A DNA stretch of 56,902 nt from RH-AL1 sp964245015 (GCA_964245015.1 CAXTMA010000002.1:1-56902); one strand, 5' to 3'. Counted from the first letter of the stretch, positions 36,828-44,836 are shown. Notes: a model not told the origin generated them from the sequence alone. Made by a program: numbers and translations.

Positions 36828-37607
36828 ATGGACGATGCTTTCTTCGATTTGGAGCCGGCGACGGGCGAGGACGAGCGCCTCTTCGTCGACCTCGACGGGT
36901 TCGAGGGTCCGCTCGACCTGTTGCTTGAACTCGCCCGTCGTTCGAAGATCGATCTGCACCGTATCTCCCTGCTCGCCCTCGTCGAGCAGTACCTCGCCTT
37001 CATCGAGCAGGCCCGCGCGGTGCGGCTGGAACTGGCCGCCGATTATCTCGTGATGGCCGCCTGGCTGGCCTATCTCAAGTCGCGGCTGCTGCTCCCGCGC
37101 GAGCAGGACGCGCAGCAGCCCGACGTCGGCGAGCTGGCCGCCGCTCTGGCCGAGCGGCTGCGACGTCTCGACGCGATCCGTGCCGCCGCGCGCGCCCTGC
37201 AGGCGAGACCGCAGCTCGGCCGAGACTTCGCCCTGCGCGGCGCTCCCGACGCAACCCTCGCCGATGCCGGTCCGCCGCTCTGGACCGCCACCGTACACGA
37301 CCTGCTCGCCGCCTACGTCCGGCAGCGCCGGCGCCGCGAGCTGTCCCGCGTCACCCTGCACAAGCGCGAGGTCTGGTCGCTCGCGCACGCGCGCGAGGCC
37401 CTGCTGCCGCTGCTGGTGGCGGCGGACTGGCACACCCTCGACGCGCACCTCGCCGCCTTCTGCACGACGCCGTCGCGCCGGCGCACGGTGCGCGCGAGCG
37501 CGCTGTCGGCGGTGCTGGAGATGGTGCGGGAAGGCCGCCTCGCCGTGCGGCAGGAGTTGAACTTCGCGCCGCTGTGGATCCGCTCGCGGCAGTCGGCAGC
37601 GACCTGA
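36828..37607 (+). CDS. scpA: Segregation and condensation protein ScpA
   Basis: ScpA is the kleisin that bridges SMC heads in the condensin complex. The 259-residue protein shows the family opening FEGPLDLLLELARRSKIDLH, followed by ISLLALVEQYLAFIE and LVMAAWLAYLKSRLLLP. The C-terminal winged-helix part has SALSAVLEMVREGRLAVRQ. The start is ATG 36828 (MDDAFFDLEP) with a weak GGAA site. Its TGA overlaps the ATG of scpB by one base, so they are translationally coupled. The long frame that opens 270 bases upstream is a shadow of nagZ. Confidence 0.95.
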   Translation: MDDAFFDLEPATGEDERLFVDLDGFEGPLDLLLELARRSKIDLHRISLLALVEQYLAFIEQARAVRLELAADYLVMAAWLAYLKSRLLLPREQDAQQPDVGELAAALAERLRRLDAIRAAARALQARPQLGRDFALRGAPDATLADAGPPLWTATVHDLLAAYVRQRRRRELSRVTLHKREVWSLAHAREALLPLLVAADWHTLDAHLAAFCTTPSRRRTVRASALSAVLEMVREGRLAVRQELNFAPLWIRSRQSAAT

Positions 37608-38323
37608 TGGTCCGATCCCCGGCCGAGGTCGTCCGCCTCTTCCCAGGCCCGGACGTGCCAGGACGCGACGGCGCTCCCCGGCGCTTCGCCGAGGCCGTGC
37701 GCATCGCGGAAGCGCTGCTGTTCGCGACGGCCGGGCCGCTGGCCGAGGCGGAGATCGCCCGCCGGCTGCCGCCCGGCATCGAGTGCGCGGCCGTTCTCGC
37801 CAAGGTGCAGCAGGACTTCGCCGGTCGCGGCGTGCAGCTGGTGCGCGTGGCCGGCAAATGGGCGTTGCGCACGGCCGACGACCTTGGCTGGCTGCTCTCG
37901 GACGCGGCCCGTGAAACCCGCAGGCTGTCGCGCGCCGCCACCGAAACGCTGGCCATCATCGCTTATCACCAGCCGGCGACGCGGGCCGAGATCGAGGAGA
38001 TCCGCGGTGTCGCTGTGGCCAGGGGAACGCTGGACCTGCTGATCGAGCTGGACTGGGTGCGCCCGCGCGGGCGTCGGCGGGCGCCCGGGCGCCCGGTCAT
38101 CTACGCGACGACCGAAGGATTCCTCCTCCATTTCGGCTTCGAAACGCTCGCCGACCTGCCCGGCCTCGACGAGCTGCGCGGCGCCGGGCTGTTCGACGAA
38201 CGGCACTATCCGCCCCTGGCCGGAGCCCGGCCCGGCGACGAGATCGAAGGTCCTGAGCCTGAAGAAGCGGAACCGGGGTACGAGGCCGATGAGGCCGACG
38301 ACGATCTCCCCAACGCGCCGTGA
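37607..38323 (+). CDS. scpB: Segregation and condensation protein ScpB
   Basis: ScpB is the winged-helix partner of ScpA in the SMC complex. The 238-residue product has the first winged helix (RIAEALLFATAGPLAEAEIA) and the second (RAATETLAIIAYHQPATRAE, GTLDLLIELDWV, YATTEGFLLHFGF), all family signatures. The C-terminal ~35 residues are acidic and probably disordered (EEAEPGYEADEADDD). It overlaps scpA by one base and is followed 87 bases later by tatA, the usual order in Hyphomicrobiales. Confidence 0.95.
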   Translation: MVRSPAEVVRLFPGPDVPGRDGAPRRFAEAVRIAEALLFATAGPLAEAEIARRLPPGIECAAVLAKVQQDFAGRGVQLVRVAGKWALRTADDLGWLLSDAARETRRLSRAATETLAIIAYHQPATRAEIEEIRGVAVARGTLDLLIELDWVRPRGRRRAPGRPVIYATTEGFLLHFGFETLADLPGLDELRGAGLFDERHYPPLAGARPGDEIEGPEPEEAEPGYEADEADDDLPNAP

Positions 38324-38410
38324 ATGGTGCGACCCCCCGCCTTGTTTTCAGGTAAGGCCGAGAATAAGTCTCACCCGACGGGTCGAGCGGGTAAGCGCGG
38401 AGCAACTCCT

Positions 38411-38686
38411 ATGGGCAGCATGTCCCTCATCCACTGGATCATCCTGGGAGCGCTGGCGCTCCTGCTGTTCGGCGGCAAGAACAAGATCTCCGATGTCATG
38501 GGCGACGTCGCCAAGGGCCTCAAGAGCTTCAAGAAGGGGCTGATGGACGACGACGAGGCCAAGCCGGCCGCTCGCCCGGTCGAGCCGGCCCGCAGCCTCG
38601 ACCACTACCCGCCGACCCAGCCAACGACCTACGCAGCCCCGCCGCAGCCTGTCAGCCGCGACACCGAAGCCAACAAGGTCGGTTGA
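38411..38686 (+). CDS. tatA: Twin-arginine translocase subunit TatA
   Basis: TatA forms the protein-conducting assembly for folded proteins in the inner membrane. The 91-residue protein has a short N-terminal membrane helix (SLIHWIILGALALLLFGG), the hinge, an amphipathic helix (ISDVMGDVAKGLKSFKKGL) with the family FKKG motif, and an acidic then proline-rich tail. The start is ATG 38411 with GGAG eight bases upstream; ATG 38420 is an alternative. It heads tatABC. Confidence 0.96.
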   Translation: MGSMSLIHWIILGALALLLFGGKNKISDVMGDVAKGLKSFKKGLMDDDEAKPAARPVEPARSLDHYPPTQPTTYAAPPQPVSRDTEANKVG

Positions 38687-38787
38687 CGCGTCGCCCTTCA
38701 GTCCCGCGCGGTCAGCGGCCCCGGATGCAAGTTCAACGGACGCCGGGCGAACGAATGCCGGGCCAACGAATGCAAGGCTGACGCAGC

Positions 38788-39222
38788 ATGTTCGATTTCG
38801 ATGCGAGCAAGCTGATCATCGTCGGCGTCATCGCGCTCATCTTCATCCCGACAAAGGATCTGCCGCGCGTGCTGCGTCAGGTCGGGCAGTTCGTCGGCAA
38901 GATGCGCCGCCTCGCCTCCGAGTTCCAGGGTCAGTTCATGGACGCGATGCGGGATGCGGACATGGCCGATCTCCGGCAGGAAGCGCAGAAGCTGTCCGAG
39001 GCAGCCCGCGCGTCGAGCGGCCTCGACACCGTCCACGATTTCAACCGGCACATGACCGGTACGCTGGCCGCCGCGCCGCCTCCGCCGGCGACGGGACACG
39101 TCCAAGCCGCCGTGCCCGCGACTTCCGACGCCATGACGGAGGCTGAGCCGCCGCACCACGACGATCCGCAGGTGGATCCCGACGCGACCGACCGTAAGGC
39201 CGCGATCGGCCACTCCGTCTGA
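38788..39222 (+). CDS. tatB: Twin-arginine translocase subunit TatB
   Basis: TatB binds twin-arginine substrates together with TatC. The 144-residue protein has the N-terminal MFDFDASKLIIVGVIALIFI membrane helix with the conserved pattern, followed by PTKDLPRVLRQVGQFVGKMR and a long amphipathic helix (MDAMRDADMADLRQEAQKLS), then a proline/alanine-rich tail. It is clearly distinguished from TatA by the longer helix and the family opening. It lies between tatA and tatC on the same strand. Confidence 0.96.
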   Translation: MFDFDASKLIIVGVIALIFIPTKDLPRVLRQVGQFVGKMRRLASEFQGQFMDAMRDADMADLRQEAQKLSEAARASSGLDTVHDFNRHMTGTLAAAPPPPATGHVQAAVPATSDAMTEAEPPHHDDPQVDPDATDRKAAIGHSV

Positions 39223-39303
39223 GATGGGTGGCGCGAGCGGGCCGATGAGGCGCACCCGATCGAACCGTCGTTCGAGCGCCCGCGCGCCGTGGGCGTTCGC
39301 GCC

Positions 39304-40089
39304 GTGACCGATGCCGACATCGAGGCGACCAAGGCGCCTCTCATGGACCACATCGTCGAGCTGCGCTCGCGCCTGATCAAGGCGCTGATCGCTTTCATCG
39401 CGATGTTCCTGCTGTCGTTCTTCTTCGCCCGGAACATCTACAACGTGCTTCTCGTGCCCTATCAGCATGTGGCCGGGCCCGACGCGCGCCTGATCTACAC
39501 GGCGCCGCAGGAATACTTCTTCACCCAGATCCGCGTCGCCTTCTTCACCGCCGCCTTTCTCGCCTGCCCGGTGATCTTCACCCAGCTCTACGCCTTCGTC
39601 GCGCCGGGGCTGTACCGGCACGAGCGCAACGCGTTCCGGCCCTATCTCTTCGCCACCCCGCTGTTCTTCGCGTTCGGCGGTCTGCTCGTCTACTTCGTGG
39701 TGATGCCGAACCTGCTGCACTTCTTCCTCGGCATGGAGCAGTCCAAGGAGCCGGGGCGGGCGCAGATCGAGCTTCTGCCGCGCGTGAGCGAGTACCTGTC
39801 GCTGATCATGACGCTGATCTTCGCCTTCGGCCTGATGTTTCAGCTGCCGGTGGTGCTGACCCTGCTCGGCCAGATCGGCCTCGTCGACACCGTTTTTCTG
39901 CGCTCGAAGCGGCGCTATGCCGTGGTGCTGGTGTTCGCCGCCGCCGCGGTGCTCACCCCGCCCGATGCCTTCTCCATGCTGGCCCTCGCCGTGCCGGCCT
40001 ACGCGCTCTACGAGGGGGCGATCATCGCCGTGAGCGTGATCGAGGAGCGTCGCCGGCGCGAAGAACTGAAGCGCGCAACCCCGTCCTGA
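39304..40089 (+). CDS. tatC: Sec-independent translocase subunit TatC
   Basis: TatC is the multi-spanning receptor for twin-arginine signal peptides. The protein (about 261 residues) has six membrane segments and the family motifs APLMDHIVELRSRLIKALI, YFFTQIRVAFFTAAFLACPV, FVAPGLYRHERNAFRPYLF and FQLPVVLTLLGQIGLV. Two GTG starts compete, at 39289 and 39304; neither has a good ribosome site. I prefer the second because VTDADIEATKAP matches the usual family opening. In related genomes serS often follows; here the convergent queD gene begins five bases beyond the stop. Confidence 0.95.
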   Translation: MTDADIEATKAPLMDHIVELRSRLIKALIAFIAMFLLSFFFARNIYNVLLVPYQHVAGPDARLIYTAPQEYFFTQIRVAFFTAAFLACPVIFTQLYAFVAPGLYRHERNAFRPYLFATPLFFAFGGLLVYFVVMPNLLHFFLGMEQSKEPGRAQIELLPRVSEYLSLIMTLIFAFGLMFQLPVVLTLLGQIGLVDTVFLRSKRRYAVVLVFAAAAVLTPPDAFSMLALAVPAYALYEGAIIAVSVIEERRRREELKRATPS

Positions 40090-40093
40090 CCCC

Positions 40094-40465
40094 TCAGCGC
40101 TGCTGCGGCCCATGATACGAGACCGTGTCGCGGCTGGAGTCGCGGTACACCGTCACCCTGGCGAGGCCGGCGCAGCGCGGCTCCACGGTTCGCCAGATCC
40201 ACGCGGCGAGGTTCTCCATCGTCGCGGGACCAAGAGCGGGGATGTCGTCGAGCAGCCGATGGTCGAGCCCGTGACGCGCCTCGTCCAGCACGCGTTCCAG
40301 CAAGGTCAGGTCGATCACCATGCCGGTCGCGGGATCGGGCGTGCCGCGCAGGGTCACTTCGGCGCGGTAGGAATGGCCGTGGATGCGGCGGCTGGGATCG
40401 GTTTCCACCGTCCGCTCCAGCGTGTGCGCCGCCTCGAACCAGAACTGCTTCGAAATCTCGAACAT
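40094..40465 (-). CDS. queD: 6-carboxy-tetrahydropterin synthase QueD
   Basis: QueD converts dihydroneopterin triphosphate to 6-carboxy-tetrahydropterin in the queuosine pathway. The 123-residue protein has the zinc-binding histidines (FEAAHTL, then IHGHSYRAEV) and the catalytic region MVIDLTLLERVL, LDHRLLDDIP with the Asp-His pair and PTMEN-like PATMENLAAWI. The ATG overlaps the queE stop (TGATG), so they are coupled. It is convergent with tatC. Confidence 0.95.
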   Translation of the reverse strand: MFEISKQFWFEAAHTLERTVETDPSRRIHGHSYRAEVTLRGTPDPATGMVIDLTLLERVLDEARHGLDHRLLDDIPALGPATMENLAAWIWRTVEPRCAGLARVTVYRDSSRDTVSYHGPQQR

Positions 40466-41142
40466 CAAGCTATGCCGATCGCCTTGTGCGTTTGCAGGCT
40501 GAAGCGCCAGCGCGGGTTGGCCAGGCAGTAGGCGACCGCCGCCCGCGTGTTCTCCGTTTTTGCCGGACCGTCCATCGGCTGCAGCCAGAAGTGCCGGAAA
40601 GCCAAGCCGGCGAGCGATCCCGGGTCCAGTCCCGGCTGCGGGAACACGAGCTTGAGTTCGTCGCCGCTCCCGACGTGCAGGGGAACGCCGGCCTTGGGGC
40701 TGACGCAGATCCAGTCGACGCCGCGCGGCACGGGACGGGTCCCGTTGGTTTCGATCGCGCAGGTGAAGCCCAACGCGTGCACCGCCTCGATCAGCTGGTC
40801 GTCGAGCTGCAGAAGCGGTTCGCCGCCGGTGAACACCACGTATCGGCGGCCCTCGTTGCCGCCATCCTCCTGGCCGCCTCCATCGCGGCAGCCCCAATCC
40901 CGACCCCTCCAAGTCGCGGCGATGGCGGCGGCCAGGGCGGCAGCCGTGGCGAAGCGCCCGCCGCCGTTGCCGTCGGTGCCGACGAAGTCGGTGTCGCAGA
41001 ACCGGCACGCCGCTTCTGCGCGATCCGCCTCGCGACCGCTCCACAGATTGCAGCCGCTGAAACGGCAGAACACCGAAGCGCGGCCGGCCTGAGCCCCTTC
41101 ACCCTGCAGCGTATAGAAGAGTTCCTTGACCGCGTAGGTCAC
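40465..41142 (-). CDS. queE: 7-carboxy-7-deazaguanine synthase QueE
   Basis: QueE is a radical SAM enzyme that forms the deazaguanine ring. The start is GTG 41142 (VTYAVKELFYTLQGEGAQAG), where homology begins. The SAM-cluster cysteines have the long-loop arrangement known in some QueE: C in RFSGCNLWSG, then a 14-residue insertion before CRFCDTDF. FTGGEPLLQLD and FAIETNGT-like CAIETNGTRP follow. The 225-residue product is complete; the assembly gap lies about 95 bases upstream of its start. The frame is open further upstream through a 12-bp repeat, which I treat as non-coding. Confidence 0.95.
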   Translation of the reverse strand: MTYAVKELFYTLQGEGAQAGRASVFCRFSGCNLWSGREADRAEAACRFCDTDFVGTDGNGGGRFATAAALAAAIAATWRGRDWGCRDGGGQEDGGNEGRRYVVFTGGEPLLQLDDQLIEAVHALGFTCAIETNGTRPVPRGVDWICVSPKAGVPLHVGSGDELKLVFPQPGLDPGSLAGLAFRHFWLQPMDGPAKTENTRAAVAYCLANPRWRFSLQTHKAIGIA

Positions 41143-41204
41143 GCCAGCCCAGCCCGTTTTCCCATTGCCGCGCAGATGGGGCGGGGGAGGGCGGAACGTC
41201 AAGG

Positions 41205-41370
41205 CACCGGCCAAGACACCGGCCAAGACACCGGCCANNNNNNNNNNNNNNNNNNNNNNNNNNNNNNNNNNNNNNNNNNNNNNNNNNNNNNNNNNNNNNN
41301 NNNNNNNNNNNNNNNNNNNNNNNNNNNNNNNNNNNNNCACCGGCCAAGACACCGGCCAAGACACCGGCCA
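41205..41370 (+). repeat. 12-bp tandem repeat interrupted by assembly gap
   Basis: Perfect copies of CACCGGCCAAGA run up to the gap on its left (41205-41237) and resume on its right (41338-41370), in the same orientation. The repeat therefore almost certainly caused the assembly break and its true copy number is unknown. It lies upstream of queE-queD on one side and tRNA-Trp on the other. The unit is a multiple of three, so it is an open frame in several phases. Confidence 0.92.
41238..41337. other. Assembly gap of exactly 100 N
   Basis: Exactly one hundred N occupy these positions. A round 100 is a conventional placeholder for a gap of unknown size, so distances across it should not be trusted. 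Confidence 0.98.
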
Positions 41371-41430
41371 CGCCGGCCGCGCCGATCCCCTTGCTCCCGG
41401 TGGGAGGAAGCGGCTAAAGAGGGCGGATGT

Positions 41431-41508
41431 AGGAGTGTAGCTCAATTTGGTTAGAGCACCGGTCTCCAAAACCGGGGGTTGGGGGTTCGAGTCCCTCCTC
41501 TCCTGCCA
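41431..41508 (+). tRNA. tRNA-Trp (anticodon CCA)
   Basis: The sequence folds as a tRNA: acceptor AGGAGTG with CTCTCCT (one T-T mismatch at the sixth pair), D-stem GCTC/GAGC, anticodon stem CCGGT/ACCGG with loop CTCCAAA and anticodon CCA at 41466-41468, T-loop TTCGAGT, discriminator G and an encoded CCA. The D-loop carries extra bases, giving 78 nt. In many alphaproteobacteria tRNA-Trp precedes secE-nusG; that is not the case here. Confidence 0.95.
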
Positions 41509-41543
41509 ACGAGTCTCCTGCCAACGAGTCTCCTGCCAACGAG
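41499..41543 (+). repeat. Perfect 15-bp triplication of the tRNA-Trp 3' end
   Basis: Three identical adjacent units of TCTCCTGCCAACGAG cover these bases. The first unit is partly the tRNA itself (the 3' acceptor strand, discriminator and CCA), so each later copy repeats the tRNA end plus seven bases. From 41544 to 41828 I see no gene, only the upstream region of the next small secreted protein. Confidence 0.93.
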
Positions 41544-41828
41544 GCCCTTGCCGCCGGCGAGCCTTCAGCGTGCAGCTCGCAAGTACTCGCTGATCGACCC
41601 TTCTGCATTGTCATCGGCCTTGAACGATAGATTGTCGCGCGGCTTGATCGCCACCGCGGTTATCCCCACGTCCTAGTCAACATGGCTTGAGGCCTCGAGC
41701 GGCGACCTATTCTTGTGGACGACGCGAAGGCGAGCGATCCCGAGACCGCTTTGGGACATCGCCAGTTGATCGCGAGCAGGCCGGGACAAAGCAACGGGCT
41801 CGAAGATCCAGCAGAAAAGGCATTCATC

Positions 41829-42140
41829 ATGATTTTCAGAAAGCAGTCGCTCGCGTTGCTGTCGCTCGCGCTAATGGCGTCGCCTGCGACAGCGTGGGCT
41901 TTCGGAGGCGGCGCCGGCTGCTCCGACCTGCCCGAGTACTACCGGGCGGTCGGCGCCCTCCAGGGAATGACGGGTGCCTGCGACATGTCGGTCGAGCAGG
42001 CGCAGCGCATCGTTGCGCAGCAAGGCCCGCAACCCGCAGGCGGGACGTTCGCCGGCGCCGCAGTGTCGAACGTCGACCCGGCCGGCCCGGTGCCGCACGC
42101 GCGCCACCGCCGTCATCGGGTGCGACCGCTTCAGCCGTGA
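41829..42140 (+). CDS. Small secreted hypothetical protein
   Basis: The 103-residue product starts at ATG 41829 with a signal peptide (SLALLSLALMASPATAWA) and a mature part with two cysteines (GGGAGCSDLPEYYRAVGALQ and GACDMSVEQAQR). It ends in a histidine/arginine-rich tail (HARHRRHRVRPLQP). I do not know the family. A weak AGAAAAGG site lies 11 bases upstream. It is convergent with the DUF2161 gene. Confidence 0.6.
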   Translation: MIFRKQSLALLSLALMASPATAWAFGGGAGCSDLPEYYRAVGALQGMTGACDMSVEQAQRIVAQQGPQPAGGTFAGAAVSNVDPAGPVPHARHRRHRVRPLQP

Positions 42141-42223
42141 GGCAAAGGGATGAGCTGCGCTCCACGCAGGCCGCCCTGCACCTGCCCTGCAACATCCGCA
42201 TGGGTGACTTAAGCGTTCACCCT

Positions 42224-42970
42224 TCAGCCGCCCTCGGCGTCGTTCACATCGGACGCGGGCTGTCGGCTCGCGTGCCGGTCAAGGCCGAGCGCAGGCCCAG
42301 GGTCTCCGGCGCCGTCGGCCGGCCATCTCGCCAGCGCCTCGTGACCCCCTTGCGTCAGGCCGTACCAGCCCCGCTCGGCGCGCCTGAACCAGCCGTAAAC
42401 GTTGCGTCGCAGGATCTTGGCCGCATCGGGCGCCGATGCCTTCAGGTCGCGCGGCCGGCCTGGCCCGCCGGCAAGCAGCGCGGCGCACAGCAAGGCCTGC
42501 TGGCGGTAGGCGGTCATCACCGGCTGGCGCGAGCCACCACCCGTCGCGGGATCGCCCCGCCGTCGCCTGTGCTCGGCGACGAGACGGGAGCGGCGGCGCT
42601 TGTCGCGGCGGGGCATCGGCGCGTCCGGGCTGACGTGCACGCTCACGCCGCCGCCCTCGTCGACACCCAGCATGCCGAAGCCGAGCCGTCGGCAGAGCTG
42701 GCGGAAGCGGGCATCGCCTTCCCGGCCGCCGCCGCGCTTCGACGTCCGTGCCGCGAGCCAAACCTCGTCGCCGATGCCGGCTCGGTCGACGCCCTGCAGA
42801 ACCAGTTCGAGGTTGAAGCGCAGCTTGAGTTCGCAGATGACGATCAGCGGTGGGTCGTCGCCGCGCAGGGCGACGAGATCGCAGCCCTCGACCTCGCCCT
42901 TCACCGTGAAGCCGAGCCCTTCGAGAAAGAGCTTCACCGGCTGGTACAGCGCGGATTCCAGACCTGACAC
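42224..42970 (-). CDS. DUF2161 PD-(D/E)xK nuclease-like protein
   Basis: The 248-residue protein begins SALYQPVKLFLEGLGFTVKG and continues GCDLVALRGDDPPLIVICEL and KLRFNLELVLQG. The D (in GCDLVAL) and ExK (in CELK) match the core of PD-(D/E)xK-fold enzymes, as in the DUF2161 family of alphaproteobacteria. The C-terminal third has a winged-helix-like segment (ILRRNVYGWFRRAERGWYGL). The function is unknown; nucleic-acid cleavage is suggested by the fold only. It lies 21 bases downstream of the lytic transglycosylase stop on the minus strand and could be cotranscribed with it. Confidence 0.87.
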   Translation of the reverse strand: MSGLESALYQPVKLFLEGLGFTVKGEVEGCDLVALRGDDPPLIVICELKLRFNLELVLQGVDRAGIGDEVWLAARTSKRGGGREGDARFRQLCRRLGFGMLGVDEGGGVSVHVSPDAPMPRRDKRRRSRLVAEHRRRRGDPATGGGSRQPVMTAYRQQALLCAALLAGGPGRPRDLKASAPDAAKILRRNVYGWFRRAERGWYGLTQGGHEALARWPADGAGDPGPALGLDRHASRQPASDVNDAEGG

Positions 42971-42991
42971 CCGCTGGTGGATCCGCGAGAA

Positions 42992-43768
42992 CTAACGCGA
43001 CGCCGTGCGCCGCCATTTGGCTTCGAGACCGGCGTTGATCCGGCGCACGCGTGCGCCGAACGCCGCCCAGAACGCTTCGCCCGTCTTGGGCCGTCCTCCG
43101 GCCATCAGGTTCTCGGCCGGTGAACTCGCGAAGTCGGGGCGCCGGAGCGGCATCGCACCGTAGGGCTTCAGGCTGACAACGGCGACGAGGTCCGCCGGCA
43201 CAATGGTGGCGGCGAGCGGCGAGCCGATGCTGGCGAGGTGAAGGCGTGCCCGCTGGCAGTAGGTGACGGACAGCGGCGACATCGTTTCGCTGCCGTGGCC
43301 GGCGCGGTACTTCATCAGCGTGCGGCAAACGTTGCCCTTGGCGAGCCGCCACGCCGCTCCGAGATAGGCGGCGCCGTAGTGGATGTTGGTCGCGGGATCC
43401 GCCAGCTCGGCCGCGCTGCCGCGGAAGCCCATGCCGGCGGCGGTGGTCGGGCGAACCTGCATCAGCCCGATCTCGCCGACATCGCCGATGCGATCGGGCC
43501 GATAGTCGCTCTCGATCTTGATCACGGCATCGACCAGACTGAAGGGCAGGCCGGCGTCCTTGGCTTCGCGTTGCGCGATCAGCTGAAAGGCGAGCTTGTC
43601 CGCCGCCGGGTCGGAAGGCGGCAGGGGATTGGCACGCGGCACCGGGTTGAGAGACGGCGCGGAAACGGCGGCGTGGCTCTGCGCGTCGCCAACAGGCTCG
43701 GCGCCGGCGCCCGTTGCCAAGAGTGCCGCCAGCGGTGCGACGACGACGAATGTGCAAACGGAGCGCAA
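42992..43768 (-). CDS. Lytic transglycosylase, SLT domain
   Basis: Lytic transglycosylases cleave peptidoglycan between MurNAc and GlcNAc. The protein has a signal peptide (TFVVVAPLAALLATGAGA) and an SLT domain: VDAVIKIESDYRPDRIGDVG with the catalytic glutamate, GLMQVRPTTAAGMGF, and NIHYGAAYLGAAW, MKYRAGHG. I place the start at TTG 43768, which has AGGG at good distance and begins a normal signal peptide. An ATG at 43837 adds 23 charged residues and lacks a ribosome site, though it cannot be excluded. It acts in the periplasm. Confidence 0.88.
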   Translation of the reverse strand: MRSVCTFVVVAPLAALLATGAGAEPVGDAQSHAAVSAPSLNPVPRANPLPPSDPAADKLAFQLIAQREAKDAGLPFSLVDAVIKIESDYRPDRIGDVGEIGLMQVRPTTAAGMGFRGSAAELADPATNIHYGAAYLGAAWRLAKGNVCRTLMKYRAGHGSETMSPLSVTYCQRARLHLASIGSPLAATIVPADLVAVVSLKPYGAMPLRRPDFASSPAENLMAGGRPKTGEAFWAAFGARVRRINAGLEAKWRRTASR

Positions 43769-43926
43769 ACCATAACCCTCGCGACGACGAAGCTTTGCCG
43801 AGACAAGCTTAACATCTGCTTGCGAACGCAACACCATGCACCCGCATTAGACCTCCGGACGGTGGTTGCCGTCGATGCTTGCCGCACGCGCGTCTGATCC
43901 GCGCCCGCGGTTGAAAGGGCGAGACC

Positions 43927-44139
43927 TTGTTCAAAGTCCTGATCCTGATCTGCGCCAGCACCGTCGAGCATGCGGCCTGCACGCCCGCGACGGCCATCGA
44001 CATCGTCAGGGGGCCGCCGGCGCGATCCCTGTCGCAGTGCGTGCATGAAAGCCAGACGACGATCGCCATGACATCGATCAAGCCCGAGATCGGAAAGCAA
44101 TACATGAAGGTCGTGTGCGCCGGCGACCAGCCCTCCTGA
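43927..44139 (+). CDS. Small conserved-looking protein with TTG start
   Basis: This 70-residue product starts at TTG preceded by AAAGGGCGAG. It reads MFKVLILICASTVEHAACTP, TAIDIVRGP, then QCVHESQTTIAMTSI and ends QYMKVVCAGDQPS. I recall similar 65-70-residue hypothetical proteins with the TAxDVIRGP stretch and paired cysteines in Hyphomicrobiales. The function is unknown. The cysteines and hydrophobic start suggest a secreted or membrane-associated protein, but the start segment is short for a signal peptide. It is divergent from the lytic transglycosylase gene. Confidence 0.7.
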   Translation: MFKVLILICASTVEHAACTPATAIDIVRGPPARSLSQCVHESQTTIAMTSIKPEIGKQYMKVVCAGDQPS

Positions 44140-44343
44140 GCCACGAGCCGGCATGGATCGTCCGGGCAGGCCAGCCTGATTCGACTGAGACGATGTCAGG
44201 GCCGTTTCCCGCCTCCGCCGGACGGAGCAGAGTCGTACGACCAGAAGCGCCCGACGGACAATGATCCATTGCGCCCGTCCTCCGTTGCGCCGGTTCCGAC
44301 GCAGCCCCGGCGACCTCGCCCGGCTACCTCGAAAGGGTTCACC

Positions 44344-44820
44344 ATGCCTCGCTCCGATGCCGCAGTGCTGACACTCGTGCTGGCGCTTCCACTCGCGACG
44401 GTCGCGCGAGCGGATGACGGCGGCACGAGGGCGGAGGCCGAGCGCTCGCTGCAGTCCTATCTCGCCATGTGGTCGAGCGATGCACGGGTCACGGCCGCCA
44501 CTGTGGAGCGTTTCTACGCGCCCCAGGTCGTGTACTACGGCAAGAGCTTCTCGCGGGCGAAGGTGCTTGCCGACAAGCAGGCGTTCATCCGCTCCTACCC
44601 GGTCCGCGACTACCGGGAAGTGCCCGGCACCTTCGCCGGGAGCTGCAACGACGACCGCAGCCGCTGCCACGTCAGCGCCGAAGTGGCGTGGCGGCGTGTC
44701 GACCGGCACGGAGTCGCGTCGACCGGTCGGGCCCGGCTCGGGTTCGACTTCATCCCGATCGACGGTGGCCGCAAGATCGCCAGGGAAAGCGCCCGCCTGC
44801 TCGGCGTTGACCGCGGCTGA
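44344..44820 (+). CDS. Secreted hypothetical protein, NTF2/SnoaL-like
   Basis: The 158-residue product has a signal peptide (AAVLTLVLALPLATVARA) and a mature domain starting EAERSLQSYLAMWSSDARVT, followed by VERFYAPQVVYYGKSFSRAK. The helix-then-strand start with YxxMWSS and FYAPxVxYYGK recalls NTF2/SnoaL-like folds; this is a fold guess. Two cysteines (AGSCNDDRSRCHV) may form a disulfide. AAAGGG precedes ATG 44344. Its stop is followed by a block of interspersed repeats. Confidence 0.75.
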   Translation: MPRSDAAVLTLVLALPLATVARADDGGTRAEAERSLQSYLAMWSSDARVTAATVERFYAPQVVYYGKSFSRAKVLADKQAFIRSYPVRDYREVPGTFAGSCNDDRSRCHVSAEVAWRRVDRHGVASTGRARLGFDFIPIDGGRKIARESARLLGVDRG

Positions 44821-44836
44821 CGACGCTCCGCCTGGC

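Noticed and set aside
41205..41370. Possible CRISPR array at the gap
   Set aside because: The repeats are only 12 bp and directly adjacent with no spacers, and no cas genes are in the window.
41414..41614. Short minus-strand frame across tRNA-Trp and its tandem repeats
   Set aside because: Translation of an antisense tRNA and repeat; not a gene.
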